From NCBI GenBank assembly GCA_011009095.1, contig VTPC01000880.1, positions 139,000 to 202,999 on the forward strand: a stretch of 64,000 nt of DNA. Direction: 5' to 3'. Below the pieces are notes generated by a model that saw nothing but the letters and a program-made list of their open reading frames with translations, ran no database searches and was not told where the DNA came from. Below are positions 47,590-59,809 of this stretch, in pieces. The translations under genes and the position numbers were made by a program. Source of the DNA: Ignelater luminosus (lineage: Eukaryota; Arthropoda; Insecta; Coleoptera; Elateridae). Position 1 is the stretch's first letter; every line of letters starts with the position of its first letter.

Positions 47590-49300
47590 TTTTTAGTCGA
47601 ACAAATACAATGGGAAGTAATATTTATATGTATAAGTTTAAGTAGGTCACGAATTGAGATTACAATAATAACAAATGCAATCTTTGAAAGGAAAACAAAA
47701 AATTGCCGTTATTAACCAATCATGTTACATACGGATATTCCCCTGCACTCTTATACTTATCATTTGTTTTAAATTGACACATATTAAAAATGTAACTGGA
47801 ACTTACAATGTATGACATGTGTCACTTAAAGGCTTCTCACCAGTGTGGAAGGTTTTTCCCCAGCTTGGAAATAACGTGAGTATTGAGCGAAATAGACGAA
47901 GTAAATCATTGTTAGGGGACTGAAGGTTATTACGAATAGTTATTTACATTAACTGTAAAACTTTCTTTTGTTTGTCTTTACCTACATCTTCCCATCTTAG
48001 TACAAAATACAGCATAACCTTAATTTAACAAATTACCACGTTGACATAATATTCATGCCCTATAATAAACATCATAAAGCCCACGTTACAAGGTAAAATT
48101 AAAATCATTACTGAAATTTTTTACACCAAACAATTATTATTTATTATCATCATGTAGTACGTACACAACAATAAGTTCTTATTAGTGTAATTAAGAAAAT
48201 AAACAAACGAGAAGATGCTACGGCTGCCTATCATCAGATCATTAGCAGCGCATCATGTAATTGTACTATTGCGAAACGTTCACTTTATAAAATGGTCCTT
48301 AAAGAATTTGAGGTCAACACTTTCGATTTAATAATAATAACAGTAATAATAATAATATAAATCAGCCCATCCGTTTGTAACACGTTTGTACGTATTTTAT
48401 ATTTATTACTACACTACCACACAGGCTGTTTCTGCACGGCTGGAACTGCATATATAAAATCATTCAAACCAGATTTCTAAAGGAGATATAAAGGTTTTAA
48501 GGTTGAAAAATTTCTGCGCTCGCTGCTAGCACAATCGATCAACGCAACAACGACGTAAATGAGCTGGTGACAGTTCATTTAAAATTTTCTAAAACTTGTA
48601 AATAAATATCATATATGGTATCTCTACATATGTAGTGTGCAGTCTCTTGTTCTCAATTATGTAACCCAACCGCGAAGGTAACCTTGATTTATTTAATTCA
48701 GCGTGCGTGACAAGTTTTTATTGCCTTAAATTTCCAATTATAAACCAATTAGCATTAACCGAAAACAGAATATCTGAGGATCCAAGGGTCCTTTCCAATC
48801 TTCTATTTTTTCGTATTTCTTTGTTTTTAAATCGAGCAAAAAATCGATTTGAAGATTCTAATGGGAATACCACGCACATTCATTTCGATATAGAAAACCG
48901 ATTCTGGTTTTTATTAACCAACGATCCATCTATCGAACAGAACTAATCATTGATTTATGGTTTTTTAATTGCTTTTTAGCTAATAAAAGGTTAATACTGC
49001 ATTGTTTACAATCAACTAATTCTTGATTCCTTCGAGTATAATTGAGGAAATTTTCTGCAGAACCAGATAAATTCATTTCGATCAAATTGATGATCTGATA
49101 TTGTCAGGTAAGTGTTTGTTTGCTCTTGTGGCGTCAATATCTCTGTAACAACTGTTTTTCATGATCTCTATTACCATTACGTTAACTATCAATGAGATTT
49201 GCTGAGTTACTTGGAAATCATGTGGTTTCTGTGGAAACAGAAAACTTTCAGTTGGGCGCCACAACTTCAAAATTAACTGTCAAAGAAAGAACAAAAAGAC
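47590..49300. other. ZIP-B intron, nothing firmly recognised
   Basis: AT-rich. A 79-codon frame at 48707-48946 has no family resemblance and is not called. Confidence 0.4.
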
Positions 49301-49309
49301 TGTCGATGT

Positions 49310-51275
49310 CATGTTAGTCAGTTAGTACCGTAAGCCAAACTTTTTGTCGCCAGTTCCGAAAAGGAATAAGCAGAGTTTTATTATTGCAATTAAATTAAAC
49401 ATAGAATGCATAAATGAGGTGTGTAAATGGCTTCACCATGACTGCCGGGTTTTCTAGTCGGGCCTTTCTTCGATTGTATGGTTAGTAATAAACTTCATTC
49501 ATAATTTAAAAAGTCGATAAAAGCGAGTGGGGTTGGCGCAGAGAGGTTTTATTTTAAACGATGGCACTCGTGTTGATTATTTTCTCGGTTTACTCGGTTT
49601 ACCCTTTCTGTGTTTCATTGATGCTTAGGTGTTCTTTACTAATACGTCAATACTTTGTTGCCATTCCATGGTCTTTCCCAAGAAACAATAATAATCGAGT
49701 AGACTTTGAAAATTGATAATGATAAAATTGTTACGGACGATAAATCGTAAATTGTAAGACAATCACATTTCCGTTATTTTTGCATATTTAGTCTGTTTCT
49801 CATTCCACTTGCGCAGCTTCGAGCATTTAAAACAAAAGCATATATAACCCTTGTTGACCTAAGACATTTGACGATTTTCCCCCTTTGAGAAAATCGTTCT
49901 GTTTCTGTTTTATAATACTTTAAGCCTCACTTTAAAACGTTGTTCCCTTTTCATGCATTTTAATTTTCTTAAAAGGTTTTTCTCTACTAATAGTTTTCAA
50001 AGGTTAATTCGCATATTGATTTCACAATTTTGAAGTTTGCATAACCGCTAATACGTCAAAACAAACAAACAAATGAAAGATAGTCTTACGCATTATTATC
50101 TATTTCCATCCTAGTTCCACGTCAAGGATTTTAAATTTAAATTTTAACAAATTTAATGCTGGGTGTTATTTTAATAACATTTTAATTCTTTGGGTGACAA
50201 ACGTGAAACTTTGCAGTTTTGCAGATAAGACGACATTTGCCTCTTTTTTTAGATTCTATTCTTCAAGACAAATCGTCCGATAGGCCGCTCAGCCTTAATT
50301 GCCATCATAGATCTATTGGTAACCACTGGATATAGAATATACGGAGCGTCATCGTCGCTAGGCTTGTTGCAAATCACTACTGGGCCAACATACCTAAAAA
50401 CGGTTCTTGAGATATACGAACTTTAAAAGCCGTTCATTCTTTTCGGACTTTGGCCCTTTCGTTCTCCGTTTTTGTCACCAGTTCCCAAAAAGGAATAAGG
50501 AAAGTTTTATTGTTGCAATTAAATTAAACATGGGGTGCATAAATGGGGAGTGTAAATAGCTTTTCCATGAGGGCTGGGTTTTCTAGTCGGACCTTTACGC
50601 TTAGTTTAAAAATTTATCGGGTTGTCGGGTCGTTCCGATCTCTCGGGACTGTCGGACCGTTCGAGCCCTACGAGTCAATCTGGCCGTTCAGGCTTGTCGG
50701 GCTGTCCGAGCCTCCTAAGCCTGTCGAACTGATCAAGAAGTTACTGGTTTTTTTGGGGGGGGGGACTGCGTCAAGTTTGTTCCCAGTGTTGGAAATTTCG
50801 GCCTGTGCAGGGCTCCAACACAATTCAATTTAAATTGATAAAACCTAATCGACGTCAGAGTCTTGAATTTTCTTTTGTTGGGAGAAGCCGTTCTGTTTCG
50901 GTTTCCAGCAGTTTGGGTGTCCGAAGGGCGTTTGTTTTTAACTTGGAACGAGAAATTTATTTTTTAAAAGGTCACGTTGGTTTTTTCTCTCTCAAAGGTT
51001 AATCCCGGGTTAGTTTGTACAATATTGACGTTTGCGTAACCTACAATTTACCGTTTATGTCAAAACAGACAAACAGGGAACAAATGAAAGAAAGTTTAAA
51101 TTCACCTTGTCTTGCGCATTTCATGTATATTTCCATCTTTGTTCCACTTTAAGGATTTTAAATTTAAATTTTGAAAAATGTACGTTCGATATTAATTTTA
51201 ATGAAATTTGTATTTATTGTATGATAAACGTGAAACTTCGCAGTTTTATTCATAAAGGACGTAGGTAACCTACAA
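49310..51275. repeat. Higher-order repeat, right block (A-B-A-C order)
   Basis: The segment TTTTTGTCGCCAGTTCCGAA...GGGTTTTCTAGTCGGGCC occurs at 49340 and again at 50473, giving a unit of about 1.13 kb. Between them lies the block that also fills 43350-44390. After 50820 it follows the left block again (CAATTTAAATTGATAAAACC, AAGCCGTTCTGTTTCGGTTT). A third, partial copy is at 55040-55600. Confidence 0.75.
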
Positions 51276-51289
51276 TATCAGCGAATTCC

Positions 51290-51800
51290 GATTATCAGGA
51301 CCGGATGAACCCACACCGCGAGTTTAATAACGTAAGCCAAACTAGTTATCCTGGCCAAAGTCCCATCTCGAAGGGAATCTCGGTTTCTGAAATAATCAAA
51401 GCTTCCTAAGAAAAAAAATGAAAGACTATCCGTGTCATTTTATTTAGTTATCAGTTAACACCCTGACCTAAACTATTTTCCGCGGCCACGGTCAAAGTCC
51501 CAGCTCGATACGACCTCCCGTTTTTGAAATATTCAAATCCTGTAAAAAGGAAAAAACAAAAGACTATCGATGTCGTTTTATTCAGATAATAACCTGAGTT
51601 AAACTATTTAAAATGACGAGTTCCATCTCGATAGGACCTTGCGTTTTCAAAATACAAACGAAACCCGAAAAAAACCAAAAGACACCATGGTTCTACTTCT
51701 AACGGGGAAAATTCCATACCGATACGACCTCGCCTTTCTGAGATGCATCATATCTGTCTAAAATACGAAACGCAATTGGCGGTAGCTGAATACTCGAGAC
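51290..51800. repeat. Family G-related tandem repeat, unit about 140 bp
   Basis: Three to four copies with CAAAGTCCCATCTCGATA, GACCTCGCGTTTTTGAAATA and AACAAAAGACTATCGATGTC. Related in wording and order to the arrays at 31725-32640 and 54290-54980. Confidence 0.65.
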
Positions 51801-51809
51801 CTCTTCCAG

Positions 51810-54280
51810 GAAAGAATTGCTTGGGATCCTCTCCCGTGTCTGGTCAGGAGAACTTCTGGCCCTAAGCTTCTTAGGGGAAGCTAACGTGTTGCTGTCAATA
51901 GCTACCGTAACGGTTTCTTGCGTTCTAAAGAAAAGCAGTTGCATTCTATGTATATCCTTCAGATAAGAATTTTCTCGTTTCGTATTGGTTTTCTTGCAAT
52001 AATAAATTTCTGAATTAGATAGACACAAAAGAAATCGAGAAAAACCCAAAAACAATTCAATACTATAAAGTAGGCCGTATGTTGCACTGTTGCATAAAAC
52101 AACTGCAAGGAGAACAAAACAAAAGCTTGCGAATCCGTCAACTGAATTCAAATGGCTTAATTTCTGGTTTCCGTGCGGTCACTTCATGCATTTATTCATT
52201 TTTGTTTTCTGTTTTTATGTTAATTTTAAAACGGAAACAAGAGATTTTTCTATTTGTTTTCATTTTAACAAGAAAAATGACAAAACCAGGTCGTATATAA
52301 ATATAGCGCAAATCCTTGTTGATTTTAAACTTAACCTGCGTCCTGCCGAGATATGATATCTCGTTAAATTAGTGACTTTCTTAATATAATTGTGTGGCTA
52401 TAAATTTTCATCCTACTCATCAAGTCATCATACTACTTATCGTTTAAGATGTTTTTTGTTTTTATTTCATATTTGTTTGTTTTTAGTATTAATTTGTCTT
52501 TGATATCATTGAACGGAAACAAAAATAGCAATTTATCATTTTTGAAGAATTTAATTTAATTTAGTATTTATATCAAGTAGATCCTAAGTTTACATGATTA
52601 TGATGTTTTTTGTTTTTACAATAATGGCAGTAGACTAACCTTCAAATTGCTTCTGTCACTTTGACAGTTCTACCTGTTTTTCCAATTCTGTACAAATCTG
52701 ACATTCACTTAACCTCAAACTTGATCATTGCGAATGCATTTAAAACTTTTAGTTAATTCTTGATAAAGAATTTTGATTATTTATTTGTGGTCGAGTCAAA
52801 TTAACCTTGAAATTTATTATTAGGGAATGCGGAACACAAATTTAAAAATTGCAGACAAAATTATTCTAGGAAACGATTGGTTGTTTTGAGTTTTTCTGTA
52901 TAAAAGTTGCTGATAAAAATAGATTCCATTATCAACTTTTTTCAATCGATTCTATATAAAATTTTAAAATAAACTGACTGTGAGCATTCAACTATTTTAA
53001 AATGTGAAAAGTTGAACATCTTGCATTTTTTTCAACCGCTATGCAGATTTAATTTAATTTAATTTAACCTTTTTTTTATTTTTAGAAAGTTGCCGATTTG
53101 CAATAATAATAAAAACCATAAAAACCAAGAAAAGTTTCAAAGCTTGCTAATAATTATTCATTTATGTATGATCGATAAAACGCAATTAAAATAAAAAATG
53201 CTGTTGGATGATTTTATTTTCTCAAATTTCTAATTTAAAGTCTGAGTGTAACGGTCATTGACCATTTATACCAACAAGACTTTTTAATATTTAATGTAAT
53301 TTTTTACAATACTACTAGCAAAACCGTTTTCACTTTTTACCGATTGCTTATTATATTTTAGAACGTTTCCTCCAGCAGTCTACATGGTACATAAGTAGCG
53401 TGTGGTATAAGTAAGTACTACATGCCCACCACATTACAGTGGAAGTAGTTTTCTATCGCACACCATTTTTTATATCAAACCGTTCATCGGCCGCAAAACA
53501 AGAAGATGAAAAAAATAACCCTATCAATAGTCTCCGACTTTAGAAAGTAGGCCTTGCCGGAACAAACGAAGCGTAATTTATTGTAAAAGCAAAAGTTTGC
53601 TTATGTGTGAAGGTCGGCGAGGGTCAGTAACTTTAAAATATTGCTTTTTGTTTTGTTACACATACATACATAACATATACCATTTTCTTTTTTATTTCAT
53701 TATCCAGGTGCGCAGTAAACACGCTCCATACATGCATTTGACGAGGTCGGCCGTGTTTTTTTTTCTTGTAATCCAATTTAGATAAAATGCGAAATTCCTC
53801 TCAACTGATAGCGATAGCTTAACATTTATGTTTGTTTATTTTAAGGTCGTGGCATTATCTATCATTCTGTTTGTATTTTATTGCATAATTAACGTAACTA
53901 ACGTGAAAAGGTTGGTTATGTAGTGGTCGTAAGATTTATTGCTTCCAAAATTTGTTTACCTGTCCGATGCTTACCATTCATTGTTATGTCATTAAGTTTA
54001 CACTGTTACATCATCTCATAAATAATTCTTAAAAATATCACATTCGCTTAAACAAGTTTGAATTGATTTGTAAGAGATTTATAGATTTCCGCGTTTGTAA
54101 TTAATTTCCTTTACGAGCTAATTATAGCAATCGCTAGAGTTTTGTAACCAATATTGAAACATTGGATTACGATATCTAGTACTGTTGAGGATGTGTACTC
54201 AAATATAATTTATGGTTAACTTGGATTGGCTTAGATGTGATGTATGCATGTCAAAATTAAAGGGTACCAACAGCTGTTTG
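51810..54280. other. ZIP-B intron, AT-rich, nothing recognised
   Basis: Open frames at 51699-52151 (minus) and 52079-52356 (plus) overlap each other and have no recognisable product. No repeat structure was noticed. Confidence 0.4.
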
Positions 54281-54289
54281 TAACAGACT

Positions 54290-54980
54290 TTTACAAAAAA
54301 ACAAAAACGTGTACTTGTCGCTTGGTTGGTTTATAGTTCAAGACAAACTATTCATAATAGTCAAAGTCCCGTTCCGATGCGGCTTTCCCTTCCAAAAATA
54401 CAGACGAAACTGAGAAAAAAAACAAAAAACGATCGAAGATACCGGGATCGTTGGATAACTTTCGATCTACCAATGCCAACCACCAAATTCCCATTTTGAT
54501 ACCGTAACTTGATTCTCAGATCGAGAAGATGTTAGAAAAAGAACAAAAGACGATCATGGGTGTCGAAATCTTGTATAGCTTTCGATCTACTAGTGCCAGC
54601 CACCAAATTTCTGTTTCGATACCGTAACTCGATTCTCCTATCGAGAAGATGTTAGAAATAGAACAAAAGACGAATGCCGGTGCAGAGATCGTTGGACTGC
54701 CTTCAATCAAAAAAACAAAAGACGATCACGAGTGTCGAGATCGTCGTATAGCCTTTAATCTGCCACTGTGGGACTCCAGAGTTCCGATTCGATACCGTGA
54801 CTCGTTCCCCAGATTTAGAAGATGTTGGAGAAAAAAACGAAAGACAATCGCCGGTGCCGAGGTCGTTGGACAGCCTTTAATCTACCACCGCGAGACCCTA
54901 AAGTCCCGTTTCGACATCGTGACTCGTTCCCCAGATCCAGAAGATATTAGAGAAAACACAAAAGGAAACAAAAAGCGATC
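54290..54980. repeat. Family G tandem array, unit about 120 bp
   Basis: Copies keyed by GATCGAGAAGATGTTAGAAA-type words at about 54517, 54639, 54812 and 54934, each with AACAAAAGACGATC, GGTGTCGAGATCGTTGGA, CTTTCGATCTACCA and CCGATTCGATACCGTGACTC. Confidence 0.8.
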
Positions 54981-55039
54981 GATTTAATGCTTCTTTGTTT
55001 TTGGTAATAACTAATAAGAATTATAAAAAAGTTATTCCC

Positions 55040-55600
55040 CACTAAAATTCATTACCTACTTATTTCTTTTCAAAGGTTATTCCTCACTAAGATTCCACAA
55101 TACTGAAGTTCCACATAACCTGCAAATCACTGACATTTACGTCAAAACAAATAATTTGTAAGAGCAAGTAATCTGTGGACGAGTGCTTAGAAAAAGGTTT
55201 GGCGTCGTCTTTGTCTTACACGCTATTCTCTGCATTTCACATCCTTGTTCCACTTCAAGGATTTTAAATTTATCTTTTAGTAATTGGATGATCTACTTAA
55301 ATCTTTGCAGTCTTGCAGATAAAGGCCTTAGATAACATGCAGTATTAATGTATACCAATTAGGAATGCCAGATAACTCATAGCATGACTTTCAAATGTTC
55401 TCATTTTGATATTTTTTTCAGAACATTCTCGTTCGTCCAAACGAAACGAAAAGTTGGAAAAGATAACTTCATTTATGTATCTTGGATTTGCAATGGGTAA
55501 GGCATCGGTGGATTGCATCATCTTTTGTTTAAAAAATACACCGTGTATATCCACCACTTGCATTTTCAGATTCTGTAGATCAAAACTTTTTTAGTCCGTG
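55040..55600. repeat. Partial third copy of the higher-order repeat
   Basis: Shares TTGTTCCACTTCAAGGATTT, CAGTCTTGCAGAT and GATTTGCAATGGGTAAGGCATCGG-like text with the blocks at 43.3-45.6 kb and 49.3-51.3 kb. Confidence 0.6.
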
Positions 55601-55601
55601 A

Positions 55602-55745
55602 CTAGTGCGATGTTAAAACAACAGACAACTGTTGACAGTTACCACTTGAGAGGTTATGTTATTAATAACAACATAACCTCTCTAGTCGCAACTGTCAACA
55701 GCTACTTACGGTCTTACTAACAGTGCTGACACATCGTACTAATCA
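55602..55745. mobile_element. Fold-back (palindromic) MITE
   Basis: Imperfect palindrome over about 145 bases. Perfect stems are CTGTTGACAGTT (55629-55640) with AACTGTCAACAG (55690-55701), and AGAGGTTATGTT (55649-55660) with AACATAACCTCT (55670-55681). The outer ends TAGTGCGATGT and ACATCGTACTA also pair. No coding capacity. Confidence 0.75.
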
Positions 55746-55749
55746 TGGC

Positions 55750-57230
55750 CAACTTTAACTTGGTATAACAAATCAGGCAAAATCTGGCAAAACACTAAAA
55801 TTAATTGTATGTGAAGGTTAAAAAGAAGAGGAGTGAATCGATCTTGAACCTGTTTAAACATTTCATTCAACCAGAAAAAAAGCGTGGTTGCTTTTTACAA
55901 TTGCTTATTATTTCAGTACAATAGCCCAAAAAAGCGCCAATAAAAATATTGCATTTCTATCACTTATCGACTAAATTTAGAATATCCCCTATTGATATTG
56001 ATTACTATTCCTACTAAAAGTTTTTCCCCCTTATCTCTTTTTATTTTTACGCTTTTCTTGTTTTCATCAGCGTTGTAATGTTTTCGAAGTTGGCTGCGCA
56101 TAAAAGTTGTTAATTTTCAGTGTTCTATTGTTAGATTGTTATTCCAATTGTTGCGATTGTGTTAAGTTATATGTTTGTTTTTGTTTTTTCTTTGAAGGAA
56201 CGTGCACGGAAATAATAAGTTTTTTTCGAACACCGGAAAGTTTTCCTTTTGTGTTAATTCGATTTTAATTTTGTAATAACGCAATTTTATTATTTGGATG
56301 TGGCGGGCCTTCGTTTTGCTTATATTTTAAATATAATTATTTATTATTTCGAAACGAAGATGCACAACAGTTACCAAACAGTCTTTTATCGTTGCAATAA
56401 TTTAATTACTGTACTGATATCATTCTTATAAACAAATGATTCGATTTCCCACTTATTATACCAATAACAGCCTTCAAACACGTTAATTATAATAAATTAA
56501 TGATAACCAACACGTTAATAAACAAATACATAAATAAAAACTGACGATCATCATAAATACCGTTGACCTGATTGATGCAACTACTTCTATACCGCGATGG
56601 ATGAGCAACACAACCTGTTCGACAAATTAAATACATAATTATATTATTTCGAAAGTCTTGCGATGACGGCTTTCATTTTTACTTTTTACGTTGTTTTTTT
56701 TTGCTCAACACTGCTGAGTGGAAGGTATGTATTTTATTGCATTCTTTGGGTCGCTGCCCTTGATAATTTAATTAAAATCATTAGAATTGTGTTTATTATA
56801 ATTAAAGTAGGCAGAATAAATAGAAGCATTTCACTTTCATAGAAGCGATAAAAGAAACTTTTTATTTTATTTATGTGGCACTGAAAGGAAATGAAAGCTT
56901 ACATGACTATTACATACAGGGTGTCAAAGTTTTTTATTTAAAATTTCTTGTGTTGTTGATATTTCAAAAACAAGGTGAGATAATTGTCACGCCACTGAAA
57001 AAGTAAAGAATTTCTCGATTTTTGGAATTAACATTTTTTTCGTAGGATGTGTCATATTCTAGTGAAATTTAATTTTTCAAAATATTCCAAATTAATCGAT
57101 CTATAGTACAACAAAAACAGGATGCAATTATTCGCATCGCATTCCTTGACAGAAATCAGACCTACCCTGTCATACAACTCTTTTTTCTAAACTCCGTCGT
57201 TTTCGAGATACAGGGTGTGAATGAGTCATG
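55750..57230. other. ZIP-B intron, AT-rich
   Basis: Apart from the possible transposon at 56917-57344, no gene or repeat was recognised. Confidence 0.4.
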
Positions 57231-57344
57231 GGAGTCATAGTTACTCCCACTGTTAATATATCCATTTTAATATCCTAAGTTACAGAACTCTATTTTAGAG
57301 TATAAGAAAGCGGCGAACTGTTTCTACTTCTTGTTGACACCCTG
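56917..57344. mobile_element. Possible MITE with CAGGGTGTCAA ends
   Basis: The left end CAGGGTGTCAA has an exact inverse TTGACACCCTG at 57334-57344. TA precedes the left end, but the right flank is AA, so the target duplication is not supported. An internal CAGGGTGTGAA at about 57206 leaves the boundaries open. Confidence 0.35.
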
Positions 57345-57955
57345 AATGACACTATTGAGACGGCAGATTCTCGCACGTACATCTCTGTAGACGTCGGACA
57401 CGTAGAGACTTGGATAAGTTATAGTTGTTTCCAGGAGTCATAAGCGAGCCTACGGAAGTAGTTACTCCCGGGGATTGTTAGCTCCCCCGAAAGTCACACT
57501 TACTCCCAATAATCGTAAGTAATGTTGGATTCCTTAAAGTCATAGGTACTTCCAAGAAGAGTTGCGGTTGCTCCCGAGAGTAATAGCTATTCCGCTGGAA
57601 TCATAAGGTAATACTGGCGCTTATAGTTACTTCCGGAGATCTAAAGTGGACTCCCAAGAGCCGTGATTATTTCTGAGAGTCGCAGGAACTTGATAGAGTC
57701 ATATCTATTCATCTAGAGTCATAGGCACCCACCTGGAATCAAACTTACTTCCGACAGTCATAGATACTTCTTCGACAATCATAGTTACTTTCGAGAATTA
57801 TAGAACCTCCCCCCGCAGTTCATAGTTACTCACTAAAGTCACAAGTACTCTTCCGAGAGTCATAGATTCTCCCTCCGACAATCATAGTTACTTCCGATAG
57901 CCGCCGATACCCTTCCAAGAGTCATAGTTACGTGCAAGTCTCATTGGTATTGCCC
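57235..57955. repeat. Minisatellite, unit about 25-30 bp (AGTCATAGTTACTCC)
   Basis: More than twenty diverged copies of GAGAGTCATAGTTACTCCC, with variable spacing filled by CCGA or TTCC words. No coding frame persists. Confidence 0.85.
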
Positions 57956-57959
57956 TAGT

Positions 57960-58300
57960 CTGATGCAGTAAATCAGCCGATACGGTTCAGCTCACAAACA
58001 CTTAAGTCTGTCCGGATCAGAATCAAAAAAATTCTTCATCCGGTTCGGTACCAAAATGCTTCGGTCCGGTACAAAACAATAATCGGTCACATCGGTTGAT
58101 TACTAAAATAACACCCGTACAAGTCAGTACAAAGAAGTTTCCGGTCCGGTGCAGTACAAAATTCTGCACTTTGGTTCAGTAGAAAAACGAATCCCATCCG
58201 AGTCAGTACGAAAACGGTCCTGGTCCAGTGCAGTACAAAAACGAATCTCGTCGGGTGTAGTACGAAAATTTAGCATGAAAATAACACCCGTCGAAGTACA
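57960..58300. repeat. Minisatellite, unit about 38 bp (CGGTCCGGTACAGTAC)
   Basis: Copies of GGTCCGGTNCAGTACAAAA followed by ACGAATCCCGTC-like text. One more group of copies lies at 58480-58580. Confidence 0.8.
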
Positions 58301-58304
58301 GTAT

Positions 58305-58690
58305 ATAAGCCCAGCAGAGCCAAAAAGTGCAACAGGTACGAACGGCCCGACAAGCCCAAATGACCTGGCAAAGCCCAGCAGGGCGAAAAAGTGCAACAGG
58401 TGCGAACGGCCTGGCAAACCCGACAAGGCCGAATAGCTTGATAAACCCGACAGGGCCAAAAAGTGCGATAGGCCCAAACAGCGCGACGGTACAGTACGAT
58501 ACTTCTCTACTTCGGTTCGGCATGACAACAATGCTTGTCAGAGTCAGTACGATACAGATTGCGGTCCGGTTCGCAACGGAGGAATGCGAAAATAACACTT
58601 TTAAAAGCCCGACCGAGACGATAAGCTTGACGCTCCGACAAGTCCAAACAACCTGACAAACCCGACAGGCTCGAAAAGCGCGACTAAGAC
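58305..58690. repeat. Minisatellite, unit about 60-70 bp (GGCCAAAAAGTGC)
   Basis: Copies with CAGGGCCAAAAAGTGC at about 58317, 58380 and 58453, linked by GAACGGCCCGACAAGCCC-like text. The words resemble the reverse complement of the CGGGCC minisatellite at 44505-44800, which suggests a shared origin. Confidence 0.7.
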
Positions 58691-58779
58691 TAAGACTAAG
58701 TCTGATATCAGTAACTTTTTCTTTTTTCTAAATTCCATTCTCGTCGTCATTGGTTGCAGAACTCAATTAAAACCGTAAC

Positions 58780-59800
58780 AATAGACTTTGGAGGCAAACG
58801 AAGCCTGACTTTAGTCCACGTCATTTAGCCTAGTGGAGAGCGAAACGCGACCGTAAGCCACCACAAGTGGCTTACTAGGCGAAGTCCGGTGCCGCCGAGT
58901 TGGCTTTCTTTAAGAATTTAAATTTTTCTAAATTCTATCCCAGTCGTCAATGATTATATAACTCAGTCTTTTAAGGACGTAACAATGAATATTTGGAAGA
59001 AGACGAAAACCGACTAGACAGAACGTAATGTAGGCTAGTAGGGGCAAAGTCCGTTTGTGAACCACTGCAAGTTGCTTAGTATACGAAGCTCGATTGAGCC
59101 AAGTTGGTTTCCTTGAAGAAACTCTTAAGTAACAAGACTATCCAAATCCTATCCACGTCGCCACTTTCTTAATTTCTCAAAAAAGCAATTAATTTATGAA
59201 GAAAACGAAAAACGTTGTGTAGTGTGAAGCCCTACCAGAAGCCATCGCAAGTTGCTTAGCAGGCTAAATCCAATACAACCCAGTTGGTTTCGTTTAAAGA
59301 TTCTTAAGTAACAATACATTGTTTAAAATTCTATCCTTGTCGCCAATTTGTTAATATCTTTAGGCAAAACAATAACGAAGTCCGACTGTTGGCCACAGCA
59401 TGTAGCCCAGCACGACCGTTAACCACCGCAAACGTTGCCTTCTTCTAATAAATGTTAATAACACTTCAAAATTTCATTCTCGCCGGCAATGGTCGCAGAA
59501 TTCAATTTCTCAAGAAACGTAACAAAAAATGTTTGAAGGGCGAAGCCTAACTGTGCGCTACGTAATGTGGATGCCTAGTTCGACCGTGAGCCACAGCAAG
59601 TGGCTCAGCAGGTTAAGTCCGTTACAGCCAAGTTGGCTTTCTTTAAGAAATTCTAAGAAACTACAGTTTCTTTCAAATTCTCAATTAGAAACCGATTCTT
59701 CAAAAAAAACACCGCAAATGGCTTAACAGACTAAGTTCTCTTCCTTTAAGAAATTCTAAGTAACAACACTTTTTCTAAATTCTACCCTCGGTACGAAAAA
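58780..59800. repeat. Tandem array, unit about 165-215 bp
   Basis: About five copies, each with CGAAGCCTGACT, CCACGTCATTTAGCC, GCCACCGCAAGTGGCTTA, GCAGGCTAAGTCCG, CCGAGTTGGCTTTCTTTAAG and TCTAAATTCTATCC. The CGAAGCCCGAC and CCACCGCA words recall the 11785-14240 array. Confidence 0.8.
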
Positions 59801-59809
59801 GTGTTTTCG

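Noticed and set aside
48707..48946. 79-codon frame near ZIP-B
   Set aside because: No recognised motif, no splice signals and no repeats of note; length is within chance for this region.
58124..58656. Frames of 95-135 codons on both strands
   Set aside because: By-products of two minisatellites; overlapping frames on both strands are equally open.
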